Of a stretch of DNA of 64,000 nucleotides, positions 1 to 13,400 are shown one piece after another. The notes below the pieces were generated by a model, which did not search any database, was not told the origin of the DNA, and saw only the letters and a list, made by a program, of their open reading frames with translations. Source of the DNA: Meandrina meandrites. Its lineage: Eukaryota > Cnidaria > Anthozoa > Scleractinia > Meandrinidae. The position numbers and the translations under genes were made by a program. The stretch is from assembly GCA_963693305.1 (NCBI GenBank), contig OY855903.1, positions 51,917,150 through 51,981,149 of the forward strand, in the 5' to 3' direction. Numbering within the stretch: the first letter of the stretch is position 1; each line of letters starts with the position of its first letter.

Positions 1-384
1 GAAGACCTGGGAGATGACAGCCTTGGCCCCGGAAATCCGAGTAGGGAATAAGACTCCCTTCAAGACTGCCATCGGAAGGAGGAGAACGGAATATAAACAA
101 AACAGGAAATGGAGTAGGAGATAGAAAACAAACAGACAGGGAATATAAGAAAACTAAACGGCAAGACACTTTAATTTAAAAGCTCAAGGGGTGACAAATA
201 AACTGATAAAACTAAAATGAAACAACAAATGACAAAATTCCACTCAGAGGCACATAGGGTGAAAGCACAGGCAAGCTGACAATTCCTGCGTAAAATATAG
301 TTACAAAAAGCAGAACACATTTTCCACAAAATACAAGCAGGTTCCAGCAAGACATCGGATGAAGAAGTTTATAGTACAAACAAA
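1..384. other. Non-coding stretch, no gene recognised
   Basis: A-rich sequence leading into the tandem array. I see no conserved coding exon. It probably lies in an intron of the ankyrin gene whose last exon follows at 2637. Confidence 0.4.
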
Positions 385-1630
385 ATAGCAAGCATCTGCA
401 AAGTCCAGATGGGAATTACAGCATGAAAAACAAACTAACAGGCATCTGCAAAGCTCCAATGGCAAGGGCAGCATGCCGTACAAAATAACAAGCATCTGCA
501 AAGCCCAATGGCAATAGCAGCATGAAAAACGAACCAAAAAGGCATCTACAAAACCCCGATGGCAATAGCAGCATGCAAAACAAATCTAAAAGCATCTGCA
601 AGCCCCGATGGCAAAAGCAGCACGCAAAACAAATCCATAGGCATTGCAAAGCCCCGATGGCTATAGCAGCATGCAAACAATCCATAAGCATCTGTAAAGC
701 CCCGAAGGCACGAGTTGCATGCAAAATAAATCAATAAGCATCTGCAAAGCCCCGATGGCATGAGCGGCATGCAAAACAAGTCAAAAAGCATCTGTAAAGC
801 CCCGATGGCAAGAGCAGCATGCAAACAAATCCATAAGCATCTGTAAAGCCCCGAAGGCACGAGTAGCATGCAAAATAAATCAATAAGTATCTGCAAAGCC
901 CCGATGGCAAGAGCAGCATGCAAAACAAACCAATAAGCATCTGCAAAGCCCCGATGGCAAGAGCAGCATGCAAAACAAACCAATAAGCATCTGCAAAGCC
1001 CCGATGGCAAGAGCAGCATGCAAAACAAACCAGTAAGCATCTGCAAAGCCCCGATGGCAAGAGCAGCATGCAAAACAAGTCAACAAGCATCCGCAAAGCC
1101 CCGATGGCAAGAGCAGCATGCAAAACAAACCAATAAGCATCTGCAAAGCCTCGATGGCAAGAGCAGCATGCAAAACAAGTCAACAAGCATCCGCAAAGCC
1201 CCGATGGCAAGAGCAGCATGCAAAACAAGTCAACAAGCATCTGCAAAGCCCCGATGGCAAGAGCAGCATGCAAAACAAACCAATAAGCATCTGCAAAGCC
1301 CCGATGGCAAGAGCAGCATGCAAAACAAGTCAACAAGCATCTGCAAAGCCCCGATGGCAAGAGCAGCATGCAAAACAAAACAACAAGCATCTGCAAAACC
1401 CCGATGGCAAGAGCAGCATGCAAAACAAACCAATAAGCATCTGCAAAGCCCCGATGGCAAGAGCAACATGCAAAACAAGTCAACAAGCATCTGCAAAGCC
1501 CCGATGGCAAGAGCAGCATGCAAAATAATGCAATAAGCATCTGCAAAGCCCCGATGGCAAGAGCAGCATGCAAAACAAATCAACAAGCATCTGCAACACC
1601 CCGGCAGCAAGAGCAGCCTGCAAAATAAAT
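385..1630. repeat. 50-bp tandem (minisatellite) array, about 25 copies
   Basis: The unit contains AGCATCTGCAAAGCCCCGAT followed by GGCAAGAGCAGCATGCAAAA and repeats every 50 bases. Outer copies, before about 880 and after about 1590, are diverged or a few bases shorter. The central copies (about 880-1590) are nearly identical and differ mainly at a short linker, which alternates between ACCAATA and GTCAACA forms. A 50-base period passes through all three frames, and the consensus lacks stops on both strands. The array therefore creates long false reading frames (up to 280 codons on the minus strand) that I do not call genes. It sits upstream of the FANK1-like terminal exon, probably in its last intron. 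Confidence 0.95.
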
Positions 1631-2636
1631 AAAACGTACGCCAAACCCCAATAGAGTGACATAATACTAACAATAGAATGCAAATAAGGCGCAACGAGAG
1701 AACAAATTAGCATAAAGTGGAAAAACAAAAGCGCCACATGATACAAAGAAATGTCGACCGCGGCCAAAAACCTATAACAGAATTGTACAAATAAAACTAA
1801 CTGAAAAGGCAATAAAACAGAAATACCGCGAGAACTAAAGGCAAAGAACGAGCAAAAACAAGCAAAAACCCTAAAAGAGTGGCATAACACCAATAATAGT
1901 ATGCAAAGGCGAAAACAAACACCGCAACTACCATAGCGGAAAAAACGCCACGTGGGACCAAGAAATGTCGACGGAAGCCAAAAACTAATAACAAAATACC
2001 ATAAATAAGCGAAACTAAGGAGCAGACGATAAAACAAATAGCTTGCAAAAACTACAGGCAAATAGCGAGCGAAAACAAGCGTAGTGGAACATAAAGGCGG
2101 CTAAACCAGAAAAGAAAGAAAAAATGGCAAATATATTGAAAATAATATACACCACCAAGATTTGCTGGACATTGAAGCAATACTCGGAGCGGCCAAAGAA
2201 GCTTGAGAAGCAGTCGAGACAGCAACAGAAGCGTCTAAAATAGCTTGAGCGGCAGCAACATTAGCAGTAGCGACATGAAGGTTCTTGTCCGGTATAACGG
2301 TGCATAAAGCGAGATGGGCTGAATAGCAGGACGGGCGCGAAAAGGAGAACGAATGTACAAGTGTGAATCCTTCTATATGCTTTGAGGGAGACCGCTGACA
2401 AATAGTTTATGTGATCAGCCAGTTTAAAGAAACGTCTATTTCAGATTGCCGCGGCGTTTTTGTTTTTCGTAATCGTCATTTCAGTTATGTTTATTAACTC
2501 TTAAATGAACCTTGAATATAGACCTCACCTAAACATGTGACACTTTTTGAGCCCTGGTGAAATCTTTAGCAGTCTCTTCTGTGTAAAACACGGTTGAACG
2601 GCTTTTCCCTTGGTTAATTTTATACTTATTTCATAG
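1631..2636. other. Probable intron, no exon recognised
   Basis: A-rich DNA with two related stretches at about 1640-1760 and 1860-2000; both contain AAGAAATGTCGAC-type words, so an old duplication is likely. An Ala/Ser-rich open stretch exists on the minus strand at about 2160-2300, but I recognise no family in it. Confidence 0.4.
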
Positions 2637-3064
2637 GTTGGACACCGCTGATGAGAGTGGCAGCTGTCAGCGGTAATGTTAACGTTGCTAAGGTACTGAT
2701 CCATCACGGAGCAAATGTACACACGATGGACAAGGAAGGCAAGAGCGCCCTTATGAACGCTGCACTCAATGGATTCGAGGCGCTGGTCAAGCTCCTTGTC
2801 AAGAAAGGTGTTTCTGTCAAGCTTAAATCGGAGCACGGGAAAACTGCGCTGGACTTTGCGAGGTCTTTTGAACACGAGAGGGTGATTCACTTCCTGCAGG
2901 AACAGGTGGAAGCCCTGAGAAAAGCGGACAACGACCGCAAGTTGGCTGAAGCGAAGGAACGCCGGCATAGTCGTGAACAGATTGACAAAAAAGATTTGAA
3001 GTCTGCCGCAAACGCCACGCAAAGCGTACCATCTGGAAAGGAAAACGGTGCAGTAATGTCGTAA
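2637..3064 (+). CDS. FANK1-like: FANK1-like ankyrin-repeat protein, terminal exon (5' part outside or not seen)
   Basis: This is the last coding exon of an ankyrin-repeat protein resembling FANK1 (fibronectin type III plus ankyrin repeats), a protein linked in vertebrates to ciliated cells and testis. The acceptor ends TTTCATAG at 2636. The exon opens inside a Gly codon and reads [14 protein letters not shown], the typical start of an ankyrin repeat. About two repeats follow (through [20 protein letters not shown] and [20 protein letters not shown]). After them comes a charged helical tail and a TAA stop at 3062-3064. The order, spacing and C-terminal position match FANK1 as I know it. The ATG at 2651 is an internal Met, not a start. 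Upstream exons, including the FN3 domain, are not recognisable in the preceding 2.6 kb, so they probably lie beyond the window edge. Confidence 0.75.
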
Positions 3065-3409
3065 TGAACGTTTTTTAAATGTTATTTGATAGAAATGGTT
3101 GAGAATCAAATATCTCTTTTTCGACATTTATAGCATTCCCATATCCATTTAAGATGACAATGTTTACACGTAAATTCTTCGATATCTTTATAAATGCCGT
3201 TATTGACAGCTAATGAAAGTTGTTTACGGTGACGAAGTTTATCGTGCCAGTTTTTACGGTTGGTGCATAGAATTATTTTAAAAACTTATTAATATATTAT
3301 CTGTATAATATTTAAATGATATTGCTGTTAAAGCGGTGAAGTTTCTACAAGCTAAAAGTTAAGTGCGCATTTGCGTTACTGCTTGATTTCAGTGTAAAGA
3401 TTTGTAAAC

Positions 3410-3415
3410 AATAAA
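3410..3415 (+). promoter_or_regulatory. Poly(A) signal AATAAA for the FANK1-like gene
   Basis: AATAAA lies about 350 bases after the stop codon, in AT-rich 3' UTR-like sequence. Confidence 0.5.
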
Positions 3416-4164
3416 TTGAATATTAGTCAGTTATGTGTTTTATTGTCTACCACTGGCAGTTGTGTGGCAGCTCTCGTGAGCTTGTAATTCTACTGACAGG
3501 GCCCTTTTTGTACCAGGTGCTATTGTTTTGGAACCAGGGGCATTTTTTCCTGTTGTTTGTGCCCTTGTACTCTCGAGGGTTAGCGAGCCTAAAATCCCCA
3601 CTCCCTCCTTCCCTGCCCCATTGTGGTGGACAGGTCTTCATTCTTACCCCCAAAGAAATCCATCAAAAATGCCTCATCTCCTATAGCAATCCGATAGAAG
3701 TGTGTTTCACTCTGAAAAATTCCAAGGGATTTCAGCGTATTACTCCTAAAGAATTACATTACTTTTCACCCATTCCACCAGAGCAGACAGCTGAAAATTT
3801 GGCAAGCTCGCTTACTTTCGAGAAAGACATATACTACAATTTTTTAGAGAGAAAGCGAGCGGCGGCGATCGTGCCGATGTGTGTTTTCAGATTTCACGCA
3901 ATAAAAAGTTTTTAGGCCTGGTCAATCCTGAAAGTAGGGTAAAAGACTGGAAGATGCCCCGCGTGTCGCGTAGACAACTGAATTTGACCAGTTCGCGCCC
4001 CGTACTCCGCTTTCAAGATGGGGCATGGGCGTCGCCCAGGCTTGATACAACTTTTACCCGCAGGAGGTGAGTAACTATAATTATTTATTTGTGGTTTAGC
4101 GCTCGGTTAGCCTAGTTAGCACTCCGCGGCCGGTTAGCCTAACGAGCACTCCGATTAGCCAACG
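3416..4164. other. Intergenic region between FANK1-like and USP39 genes
   Basis: Open stretches of up to 160 codons exist here, but they show no family resemblance and no conserved motifs. The part after about 4050 is richer in G+C and probably belongs to the USP39 promoter region. Confidence 0.4.
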
Positions 4165-4262
4165 TTAGCTTTGCCTCTAGCCTCCTTCGCAGACGTTCTT
4201 TTGGCCCGTGAAGAGGAACGCGCGGGTGAGCCCAAAGAACGTCAGCCCAGGAGGCTAATGTT
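4165..4262. mobile_element. Short palindromic MITE-like element upstream of USP39
   Basis: The left arm holds GCCTCCTTCGCAGACGTTCT and the right arm AGAACGTCAGCCCAGGAGGC. These are inverted copies with a few mismatches, separated by a roughly 35-base G+C-rich loop. This is the layout of a non-autonomous DNA transposon of about 100 bp in the promoter region of the next gene. Confidence 0.55.
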
Positions 4263-4470
4263 AGCTCAGGTTAAAGCTCAGGCTGCTTGCGGTTAGCTTT
4301 TATAATTGGGGTTGGGATTTATAGCCAAAATTTTCAGGTTTTCGGCAGCTGGTTAGCCAAGATATAACGTTCGAGCCCTCTTGCTTGAAAGCAGAGTAGA
4401 CCCTGGAATCGAGGTTGGTTCGCGCCATTGGACGGCGCGGAGACCCTGGGACCCACTGCTGAAATCCAAA

Positions 4471-7400
4471 ATGGCGGATGAAGACGAAGTTGAAATTCGA
4501 GGAATTAAAAGACCTCTTGTAGAGAATTACAGCGATGATGACGAAGAAGAAGAGGCTAGAAGAAAAGAAGGTAGCCATTAGATTAAATGAGATTTCATTT
4601 TAGTCGGAAAAGCATTAAAATTGTAATTGTTTAAGTAATTTTGAGTGTCCATCTCGATCGTGCATGCGGTATTTGGCTCCTTAGTAACTTATTTAACAAA
4701 TTTACTATCTATTTTAGACGCTTAGTTGAAGCACATGCATGTTTTTTCTTCATTCTTAAGTCCTTCTTCGGTATGTAATGTCTGAAGTTTGCCCAAAATA
4801 ATTGTATTTTCAATGCTGGTAGAACTCCAGCATTTTGGAAACTACAAAAATAAGCTTAAATATTGAAACGGACCACAAAGAAAAACGTTCAATTCGTTTA
4901 CACGAAAAAAAGACTTGATGGCGAGCTATAACACAGTTTGGATTCCTCGTGCTCTGAATGGCTAAAAACAACACATTATTTTGAAATGTTCAAGGAATTG
5001 CACACTGCAATTAGTTCCTTTCAAGTCCATTATAAGGGAAAAGGTGCACCCAAGTGCATTGGTGGTGAGTTTAACATGAGATAAGTGCACAAAGAAGCAT
5101 GACGTGCAGCCAAGTGCTTCTTGCACTTGTTGAGTGCTTGTAAAAAGAATTTCCAAAGCACTTATGTGACTAAACAATGCACGAGAAGCAAGTTGACTAT
5201 TTCCTTTGTAAACTTTTCAACTCTGTGTGCTCAAACTCTTGAAGTAAACCATGTACATTAAAGCTCAATAATTATGATTTAAGATGCAATAGAAGTGCGA
5301 GAAACAGGCAGCTGCACCTTATGCTTCTCTGTGCACTTCCGTTGTTCTCAGGACAGGTTGACGCTGAATTGTTCGAAAGAATGCCTAAATTTCAAATTTT
5401 GCAGCACAAGGGAGAAATAACAATTAAAAGTGACAATAAACAAAAAGGATTATTTATTTATTTATTTTTTTTAATTACAAGACATTTTATTGAGAGTAAT
5501 AACAAAAAGGATTACGGCTTTTTAATTTCCTCATGCCACCACCTTGGATTTTGTGACGCTTAAAAGTTGCCTAACTGTTTCACACAAAACAGCTTTTCTT
5601 CCTAACAATAGTGGCAACAATATATTGTACATCATAAAATCCAAAAGGTGCTGTGCAGGAAATTTAAAAGCGATAATCTTTTCCATATTTGGTTACTATT
5701 GAATATAATTTCTCCGTTGTGTAAAATTTAGAATTTAGGCAATATTTCAAACAATTCAACGCCAACTTTGTCATAAGAGTAGAAATGTAATGTATGGTAG
5801 TATTGCCCTCCATTTAAGTAATATTAACCTGACTGTCTTCTTACAAAACATGATCTTTGTCTTTCTTACAGAACACAGTGCTTATCAGTCTCGGCATTGT
5901 CCATATCTCGACACAATAGACAGGTATGGAGCTGATTCATGTGCTCAGTAATTCCCAAACAGTCTTGATACTTGTTGAATTTCACCCCAGGTATGGGTGG
6001 GTGGTTGGAGGTGGGAGGGGAGGGAGGTACTCCCAATAATAGCTGACTATATGGGGAGGGTTTGTCTAAGAGGGATGCCTTTTTTCAGGCTGTAGGTTTA
6101 TAGATGGGAAGGGGTTCAATGGGTTGAAATGAAGGGAAGGGCAGCAGGAAAGGTCATTTAGGTATTTAAAAGGCTCTTTCAAAATAGCCGTGAAAGTCTT
6201 GTAGGGGTTCCCAAAGAGAAACATTTACAGAATGGTAATAACAATAATCTTAGTTATTTATAGCACACCAGTTAACTTAATTATTAGTTATTTGCAAATA
6301 GATGCAGGCACTAGTTGGGCATCTGTCTGCTTGCACCCTTAGAAGTTGAACAGTCAATCAATGTTCAATGGTTTAAATCTCAATGTTTGAAACTTTAATA
6401 GAAAATATACAGTCGATTAACATAGTATATTTTGTCCAATAGGCACGTGCTTGACTTTGATTTTGAGAAGCTGTGTTCTGTTTCGTTATCTCACATTAAT
6501 GTCTATGCCTGTCTGGTGTGCGGAAAATACTTCCAAGGTAAGCATATTAATTATGGTTATAAGTTTAAAATACCGAAGTTTAAAATTGATAAGACCATAT
6601 TAACATGTAGTTAATCTCTGTATTCATAGGCCGTGGCCGTCGCTCTCATGCCTATACACACAGTGTCCAAGTTGATCATCATGTGTTTTTAAATCTCCGC
6701 ACACTGAAGGTAATGTTCACTAGCAATGGAAGCTTGAGGATAAGCACAACAGTCCATATCATGCTAATACAGGGCAATGAAATAACAAGCACATTCAACA
6801 TAACAGTTTGATCCTTGTGTTTGCATTTCTTTGTGTGTTTTGATGGTCTCTTGTGTTATATGCATGTGTTGCTTGTGGAAACCAAGCTTTAGACTCCCTG
6901 GATTCTTTTCTAAAAGGTCCATTTCATGCTTGGGAGAATTTAGTCCATTGTATGCTTTGTAAGGCTTTGTTGTCTTGTTAATCATGATTGATAGCAGTGA
7001 AAAATTAACTTTTAGTTAGGTATTGAACTTCAGAGTTCCTACAGGTGTTACTGAAAATACAGTTGAGCTGCTTCTGCAGTGACGATGATTGTTTCTTTTT
7101 CAGTTCTACTGTTTACCTGATAACTATGAAGTTATTGACTCGTCTTTAGATGACATAAAGGTGAATGATTTTGTTATTGTTTGTTTAAAGTGAAGATTTA
7201 TTATGCCATAAACAGTGGAAGAAGAAGTATCTTTTTTGGAATGTTGACTGGTCTTGTTAGTTTATTTTCTTACTGCACTTTACCTTGCATAAAATAGGAG
7301 AAATTGACCAAAGCAAGTTTACTTGGATCTTTGTTTTGTTTTCCAGTATGTGTTAAATCCTACATTCACCAAAGATGACATCACTCAGTTGGATAAGTCA

Positions 7401-10400
7401 GCAAAGCTGTCAAGAGCCTTTGATGGGACAACTTATTTACCTGGTAAATACAAGTATTCTTTATATTTATTTAATTTGATGACTAGTTAAAATCTGTAAC
7501 TGACTTTAATAAGTCTGTTGTGTCATTGGTTAAAAATGCACCTTGCATGACATATCCATGTGTGTTGCATTTTCCCTTCACTGGCAATTGGAAGTAAAAA
7601 TTGTTTGACATTTTGCCTGTCAGTGAGTAATCAATCACTTGAGACTCTGAAAGTGAAGAACAGCTCCCAGAATTGATCTTTTTCTGGTAATTGTTGACAT
7701 GTATTTCTTCATTTAACACAGTTTTTCCATAGACTTTTGCATGACAACAAGAACATGTTTGTTGTTGCATTCATAACATTTGTACCTTAGTAACCAGGCA
7801 TTAGATCAGACAATGGAAAACTAGACACTGGAAGCAGCATTCAAATGTCCAAGCATTCTCCTAGATAAGCTATGTCCAAGATTTTGAATGACGATTTTTA
7901 GTAAAAAGGTGCGGGTTATCTGTGACTGTGTACAGTGTGCTACTTTCTCTCTCTTTCGATCTGAGACATGCATTGGAACTAATGCATGACATAATAATTT
8001 CAGGGCTTCCTTTTGTTTCAAAAACAATTCCTTTCATTAAAATGTAGTTTTTTTTTTTTTTTTTCCAGGTATTGTTGGACTAAATAACATCAAAGCAAAC
8101 GATTACTTGAATGTAGTCCTGCAGGTAAGGAATTGTGTGACTACAATAAATTTACACCATTTATCAATAGTTACCGGTATTATCATTGCATGCATTGTTC
8201 TCTTTCTTCTCATCCTTCTGGCCGGGAGCACACCACATGATCTGCAAATAGCTGCCTACAAATAATGGTCGTGCATAAGAAAAACTCTGTGGTGATTTTT
8301 CTGTTAAATTATGCATAGTTGTGCCCACTTCCAAGAAAAATGGCAGGACGTTTTCCAGAGTGTCGGTGAGCTATTAAAGGCCAAAAATGAGCTTAGTGAT
8401 GGAATGATAAAGCAATAAATAATATTATTGAACAGTTTGATCTGAGAGACACTGACAAAATTAATAATGATATTGTTTCTGTTGTATATATTGCCAAGTA
8501 CTCAGAACTCACACATTGAATGAAACGCATAGCATTCATTTGCGAGTCACACAGAATTTATTTTAGGGCTGAATTAACTAAATCCATTATTTTTTTCTGC
8601 AGGCATTGGCATTCATTCCTCCCATCCGTGATTTTTTTCTCAGAGAAGAAAACTACCAGAACATCAAACGTCCTCCTGGGGATATTATGTTTCCATTAGG
8701 TAGGAGAGTTATCTCATTCAACCTATAGTGTTTGATACACGTACTAAGTAAAAGTAGGTAGTGTCTGCATTTTAGGAACTGGTCATTATGTAGAAGAGGA
8801 GAGCTGGTGCAAATGGGGGAAGGCCATGTTCAGATTCTCCTGACCCTCCCCTCTGTGAAGCACGTTTTTTGCTGACCACCTCTTCACCCACTCCCTTACC
8901 TAATTGACTATTCAATATTTGTGCATAAATTTGTGCCCCCTTTCCCCCTGCATAAAAATCAGTGACCCCCCCCCCCCCCAATTGTACCAGCCCCACTTCT
9001 AAATGATGACCATTCCCTTAGCCTAGTGCCCCATCAGGCCAGAGCTTATTCCAGGTTTTATTGCATTAAGTGACTAGGAGTAGTTTTGGTTCAATTTTGT
9101 CCTTGGTTCAAATTTTTGTTTCCTTTGTTTTAAACTCGTTATCGTACATTGCCATACCCAAAAAACAACATTTCTTGGATTGGATGCAAGTCCATTGTAG
9201 GGTTGTGCCCAGCATAAAATATTTTTCTGGTACCTGTTTTATTCCAGTTTCTGGGTATTGTGTTGTTCCAGAAAATATTCATACCCCTCCCAAGGAAGGT
9301 TTTTTGGTTTGAATCCCCCCACCCCTCTGGAAATTCCAGTTAAGCCCCATACCTTCCTTTAAAAATTCTGGCTCATGAGACCCCCTACCCCCTTGGAATT
9401 TCCACTGACCTTCCATGGGGAGGGTATGGATATTTTCTGGAACTGCACATTATATACCCCTGGCAACACTATGTCAGGTTGCCTGAAGAGTTTACCAGTA
9501 AAGCCACTTGGTGGAGAAAGGCACTGCAAGAGCAAAGGGTTCTATACAAAAAAATAGTGTAACATGATGACCCCGGCCAGGGCTTAAACCAGGACCACTT
9601 GATTCAGAATCCAACATGAAGTGATTAAGACGGTTTCTGCTGAAAGTTTGAGCAATAAGTGCCAAAATTTACCAAAAATCCTCTCAACGAATGGTAACAT
9701 TTTGTGTACTATTTGAAACATCTCACTGTAATCCATTTATTTAAGTGACCCTGCGGTTAAATTCCAAAGCATTCTCAAGAAACTTTAGTTAATGTCAAAC
9801 CTTGTAAAAATGCTAATGCATGTTTTTTTGTTTTGAACTGATGCAAAATGTGATTTCTAACCAAAATATGGATAACTTCATTGCTTGATTGTTCAGCGGA
9901 AACCATCTTAACAATGCTATTGTTAGATAACAAGGTGGCATTACCATATTTTTTGTTATCAGTCTTTTGTTTTCATTTAGTCAGTAGCATATCTGTTAAA
10001 TTGTGCTTCCTTGTTTTCTTGTGACGTACAGTTAACAGGTTTGGAGAACTAATCAGGAAGATCTGGAATCCACGTAACTTTAAAGCTCATGTCAGCCCTC
10101 ATGAAATGTTACAGGTGAATATTAATACATGACACACGAATTAAGTTTTATCCAATCCACTCGGAAATCAGCTGAAAGCTGTCCTTGGTTTCTGATTGAA
10201 TAATGATAAAACAAAAGAATTGTTGTCACATTTTTGGGGCTCCTTGTTGTAAATAAATGGTTCCTTTTGCAGAGATCATGCTGTTGTATTTCTTGCAGCT
10301 GCTAAGGATAATTTCCTGTTCTTTTTAGGCTGTAGTTCTATGCAGTAAGAAGAGATTTCAGTTTACTGAACAAGGTAAAGATTGTTATTTTATACCACAG

Positions 10401-13400
10401 CAACAGCATAATCTGTTAAAGATTGCCTTAATTTAGTTTAGCCTTAAGTGCTAATGACTCAAAAACAAGCTTAGCTACCCCTCATTTTTTTATTATTTAA
10501 TTCGGACAAACATTTTAAAAATTGCTTTCTTGCCAGTTGAACTTGCAAAAGAGGCAAAATGAGGTGAACTCTCTCTTACTAAAGTGGGGGATGGGCCCAG
10601 GTTAGGATATCAGATGCCACGCTAAGCCCCATGACCCCGTTTTCTGTTTCTTGCTTTAAGAGCAGAAGCTTGTCCCACCCACCCAGCCCTTTGCTAGTCT
10701 GCTCTCATCTGGGGCTTTCTAGGTGGTGTTGACTTTCCGTCTTTTGACTTCAGGCTTAGGCTTTGCTTAACAAGTGTCGCATTTATTGGTCATTGTTACT
10801 GATGGTCATGGGCTTGTTAATAAAGTGCTGTTGCCTTGTGTGGCAGACGAATGGCATTTGGTGTGTGAGAATACTATTTTTTGTATTAATGTTATAAGAA
10901 ATTCTCCAAAGGAAGTTCACTGCCACCTTACTTTTCCATGCTGTCATCTCAGCGTGATTTTTCATTTGCTCTTTAATTGTCAGGTGATCCTGTGGAGTTT
11001 TTGTCTTGGTTCCTGAATTCTCTTCACACAACTCTTGGTGGAACAAAGAAAGCAACAAGCAGTAAGTTTGAATGTACATGGCATATACTTACATGTTAAA
11101 TTGCAGCAGAGCCCTACCTTACGACTATCCTGTTAATAATACAGGGAGGCAGTGCGAGCTTTTCCTGGTTGCCCCTTAGTCAGGTTGGAGCAAATGTACA
11201 CTAAGACTGAAGGCCTTTTATAAATAGCCACCTTACTTCATCTACCAGCACACTCACTCGCACTCTCTGCTGTTATACCAACTGGCACGTAGAGCAACAA
11301 CAAAGGTCTCCCACCGCTGTCTGTGTTTGGCCAGCTCCTGGATTGTGTTCCAGCTGTGGTTTAAGCCCTTCATTTCTGTCTCTGTAGTTCATCTACCAAC
11401 AAAAAGTCCCAAAATGTTACTTTCCCATCAGGCAAGTACTGGATAAAACCCACTATCCTGATCGGAAAATTCACCTAGCCCCAGGCTAATGGACAGGACT
11501 ATCTTTGCATGCAGCCAGTTCGGTTTTGTAATAATGTTCAATTTTGATCTTTCAGACTTAAAATTTACATATTTTTACTTTAAAATCTTAGCTTAGCATA
11601 GTATTTTTTTAATTTTAATTCTTTTTTTTAACTTTAACTTCAGGTGCCATTTACAAAACGTTTCAAGGCAAGATGAGAATTACTGCTCGAAAACTTCCTC
11701 AAACTGAGGTATGTGAACAAGAAACAGTCAACCAATATTAACTGTAGGCATATTACAGTGTACTGTAATTCCTGTTCCTCTAATAGAAACAAAAAATGGT
11801 TTGAGAAGTCATGGAGTTTGAGAAATTGAAGGTTAAATTGCAGTCTTTGCCTGAAGGAAGGAAAACCACTTGTGGTTCAAGAAATCAGTATTCCACTGTT
11901 ATACATTATGGTTTAATAATTTGTAATTCTGGCTCGATTTTGTGTGTCCATTCTAGAATGAAGAAGAAACTAAAAAGGTTGTAGATGAAGAGGAATACAA
12001 AGGTGAGCACAACACATGAATTTTATCCCAAAAAACTTCAAAGGCATAGCTTTGTTTTTAAAACAACATACTGGCCATTTACCATGCCTTTTAATAATAT
12101 TGCATTTTTTGCTGCTGCTTATCTGTTTTTTATCATAATTAAAAACAAACAAAACATTTCAAAGTCTTCCAATCGCAACCAACAAATGTGACGTTTTAAA
12201 CTGGTCAAAGTGAACTTCTGTTTCCTGTGAGGTCTACTTAGATGACTGACGGCACAGGAAAACGTAACCATTGATTGAACCCAGCTTGTGTGAAAGGCAC
12301 AGTCACCAGAAAACTGGACAAACACTTGCAGTTTGAAACTGGTGGTAGATAAAATCAGTTGTGAAGGGTTGTTTACCATAGCTGGAATAGACTGGTTAGA
12401 ATGACCATTAAATAAAAGCCGACCAAAAGAGACAGCACTTACCATTATAATTTAGTTTTTGGTTAACTTGTTGTTTTCCCTTGATGAAAGACTGGGGAAA
12501 TGAACAAATGATGCAGAATTTTCCAGTGGTTTGTACCAACCAGAACAAAAGAGCTTCCTCAAATGTAGTCCGTGGATTTGCTAAAAAAATGTTGGTCCAT
12601 TTTATTTGCTTTTTGAATTTCTGGGATTTTTGGTTATGGTAAGCACCCCAGATATTTGCTGGATGTTTTGGTTGATAATTTTGGAGTACATTTCATGTAC
12701 TGTTGATCAATCAAACTGCTTTTCCAACTTTTGTCTACTGTAAGTACAGTACTTCACACACAGGCAACAAAAATACTTCTGGTTATATGGGATCTTTTAA
12801 TGTTGTCTGTTTATTTTAGAGAAAACAAGTGACTCTCCGTACATGTACCTGATGTTGGATATTCCACCATCACCTCTATACAAGGTAATGATTCACAATT
12901 ATAAGGTCTGTAAAACAGGCACATGCGTATACTCTTCTGTGATGTACAGAGATGCTTGGCAGGTCCATGTTCAAAAAGCTGTAGCTTGCCTTTAATCATT
13001 TTTTAAAAAGGCATCTTAAGTGTGAATTGGTCTACATTGGTAAAAATTACAGGAAAGGTCAAGTCTGCATTTAGGCCTTGTGGCCCATCAGGCCAGAATG
13101 TATCCTGGTGTCTGTAGCGTGAGGCAACCAGGAGTACCCATTTATACACCTGGGTGGATAGAGGCACTACTGGAGTTAAGTATCTTGCCCAAGAACACAA
13201 CGCGGTGCCCCCGGCCAGGGCTCAAACTCAAACCACTCGATCCGGAGTCCAGCGCACGAGCATTAGGCCACCGTGCCTCCTTCTACTGTAATTATAATAC
13301 AAAGATGATTTTTAAAGTACAGAAAGCAAGGAACATTTCAGGGTATGGTATGCATGGCTGGCAGTTGAGGATCAAAGTGAATCAAAGCAATATATTTGTC

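Noticed and set aside
731..1573. 280-codon open frame on the minus strand with repeated Cys-rich units
   Set aside because: It is the 50-bp tandem array read in frame; the opposite strand and other frames are open for the same reason.
385..1630. CRISPR-like array
   Set aside because: Repeats are contiguous 50-mers without unique spacers, in a eukaryotic context.
2100..2340. Ala/Ser-rich open stretch on the minus strand
   Set aside because: Low complexity, no recognised domain, no clear start or splice sites; not strong enough to call a gene.
3433..3915. 160-codon open frame between FANK1-like and USP39 genes
   Set aside because: No family resemblance, biased composition not like the neighbouring exons, and no splice or promoter support.
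11220..11470. Possible retroelement fragment in a USP39 intron
   Set aside because: A few suggestive residues can be read on the plus strand, but no reverse-transcriptase or integrase motif is present.
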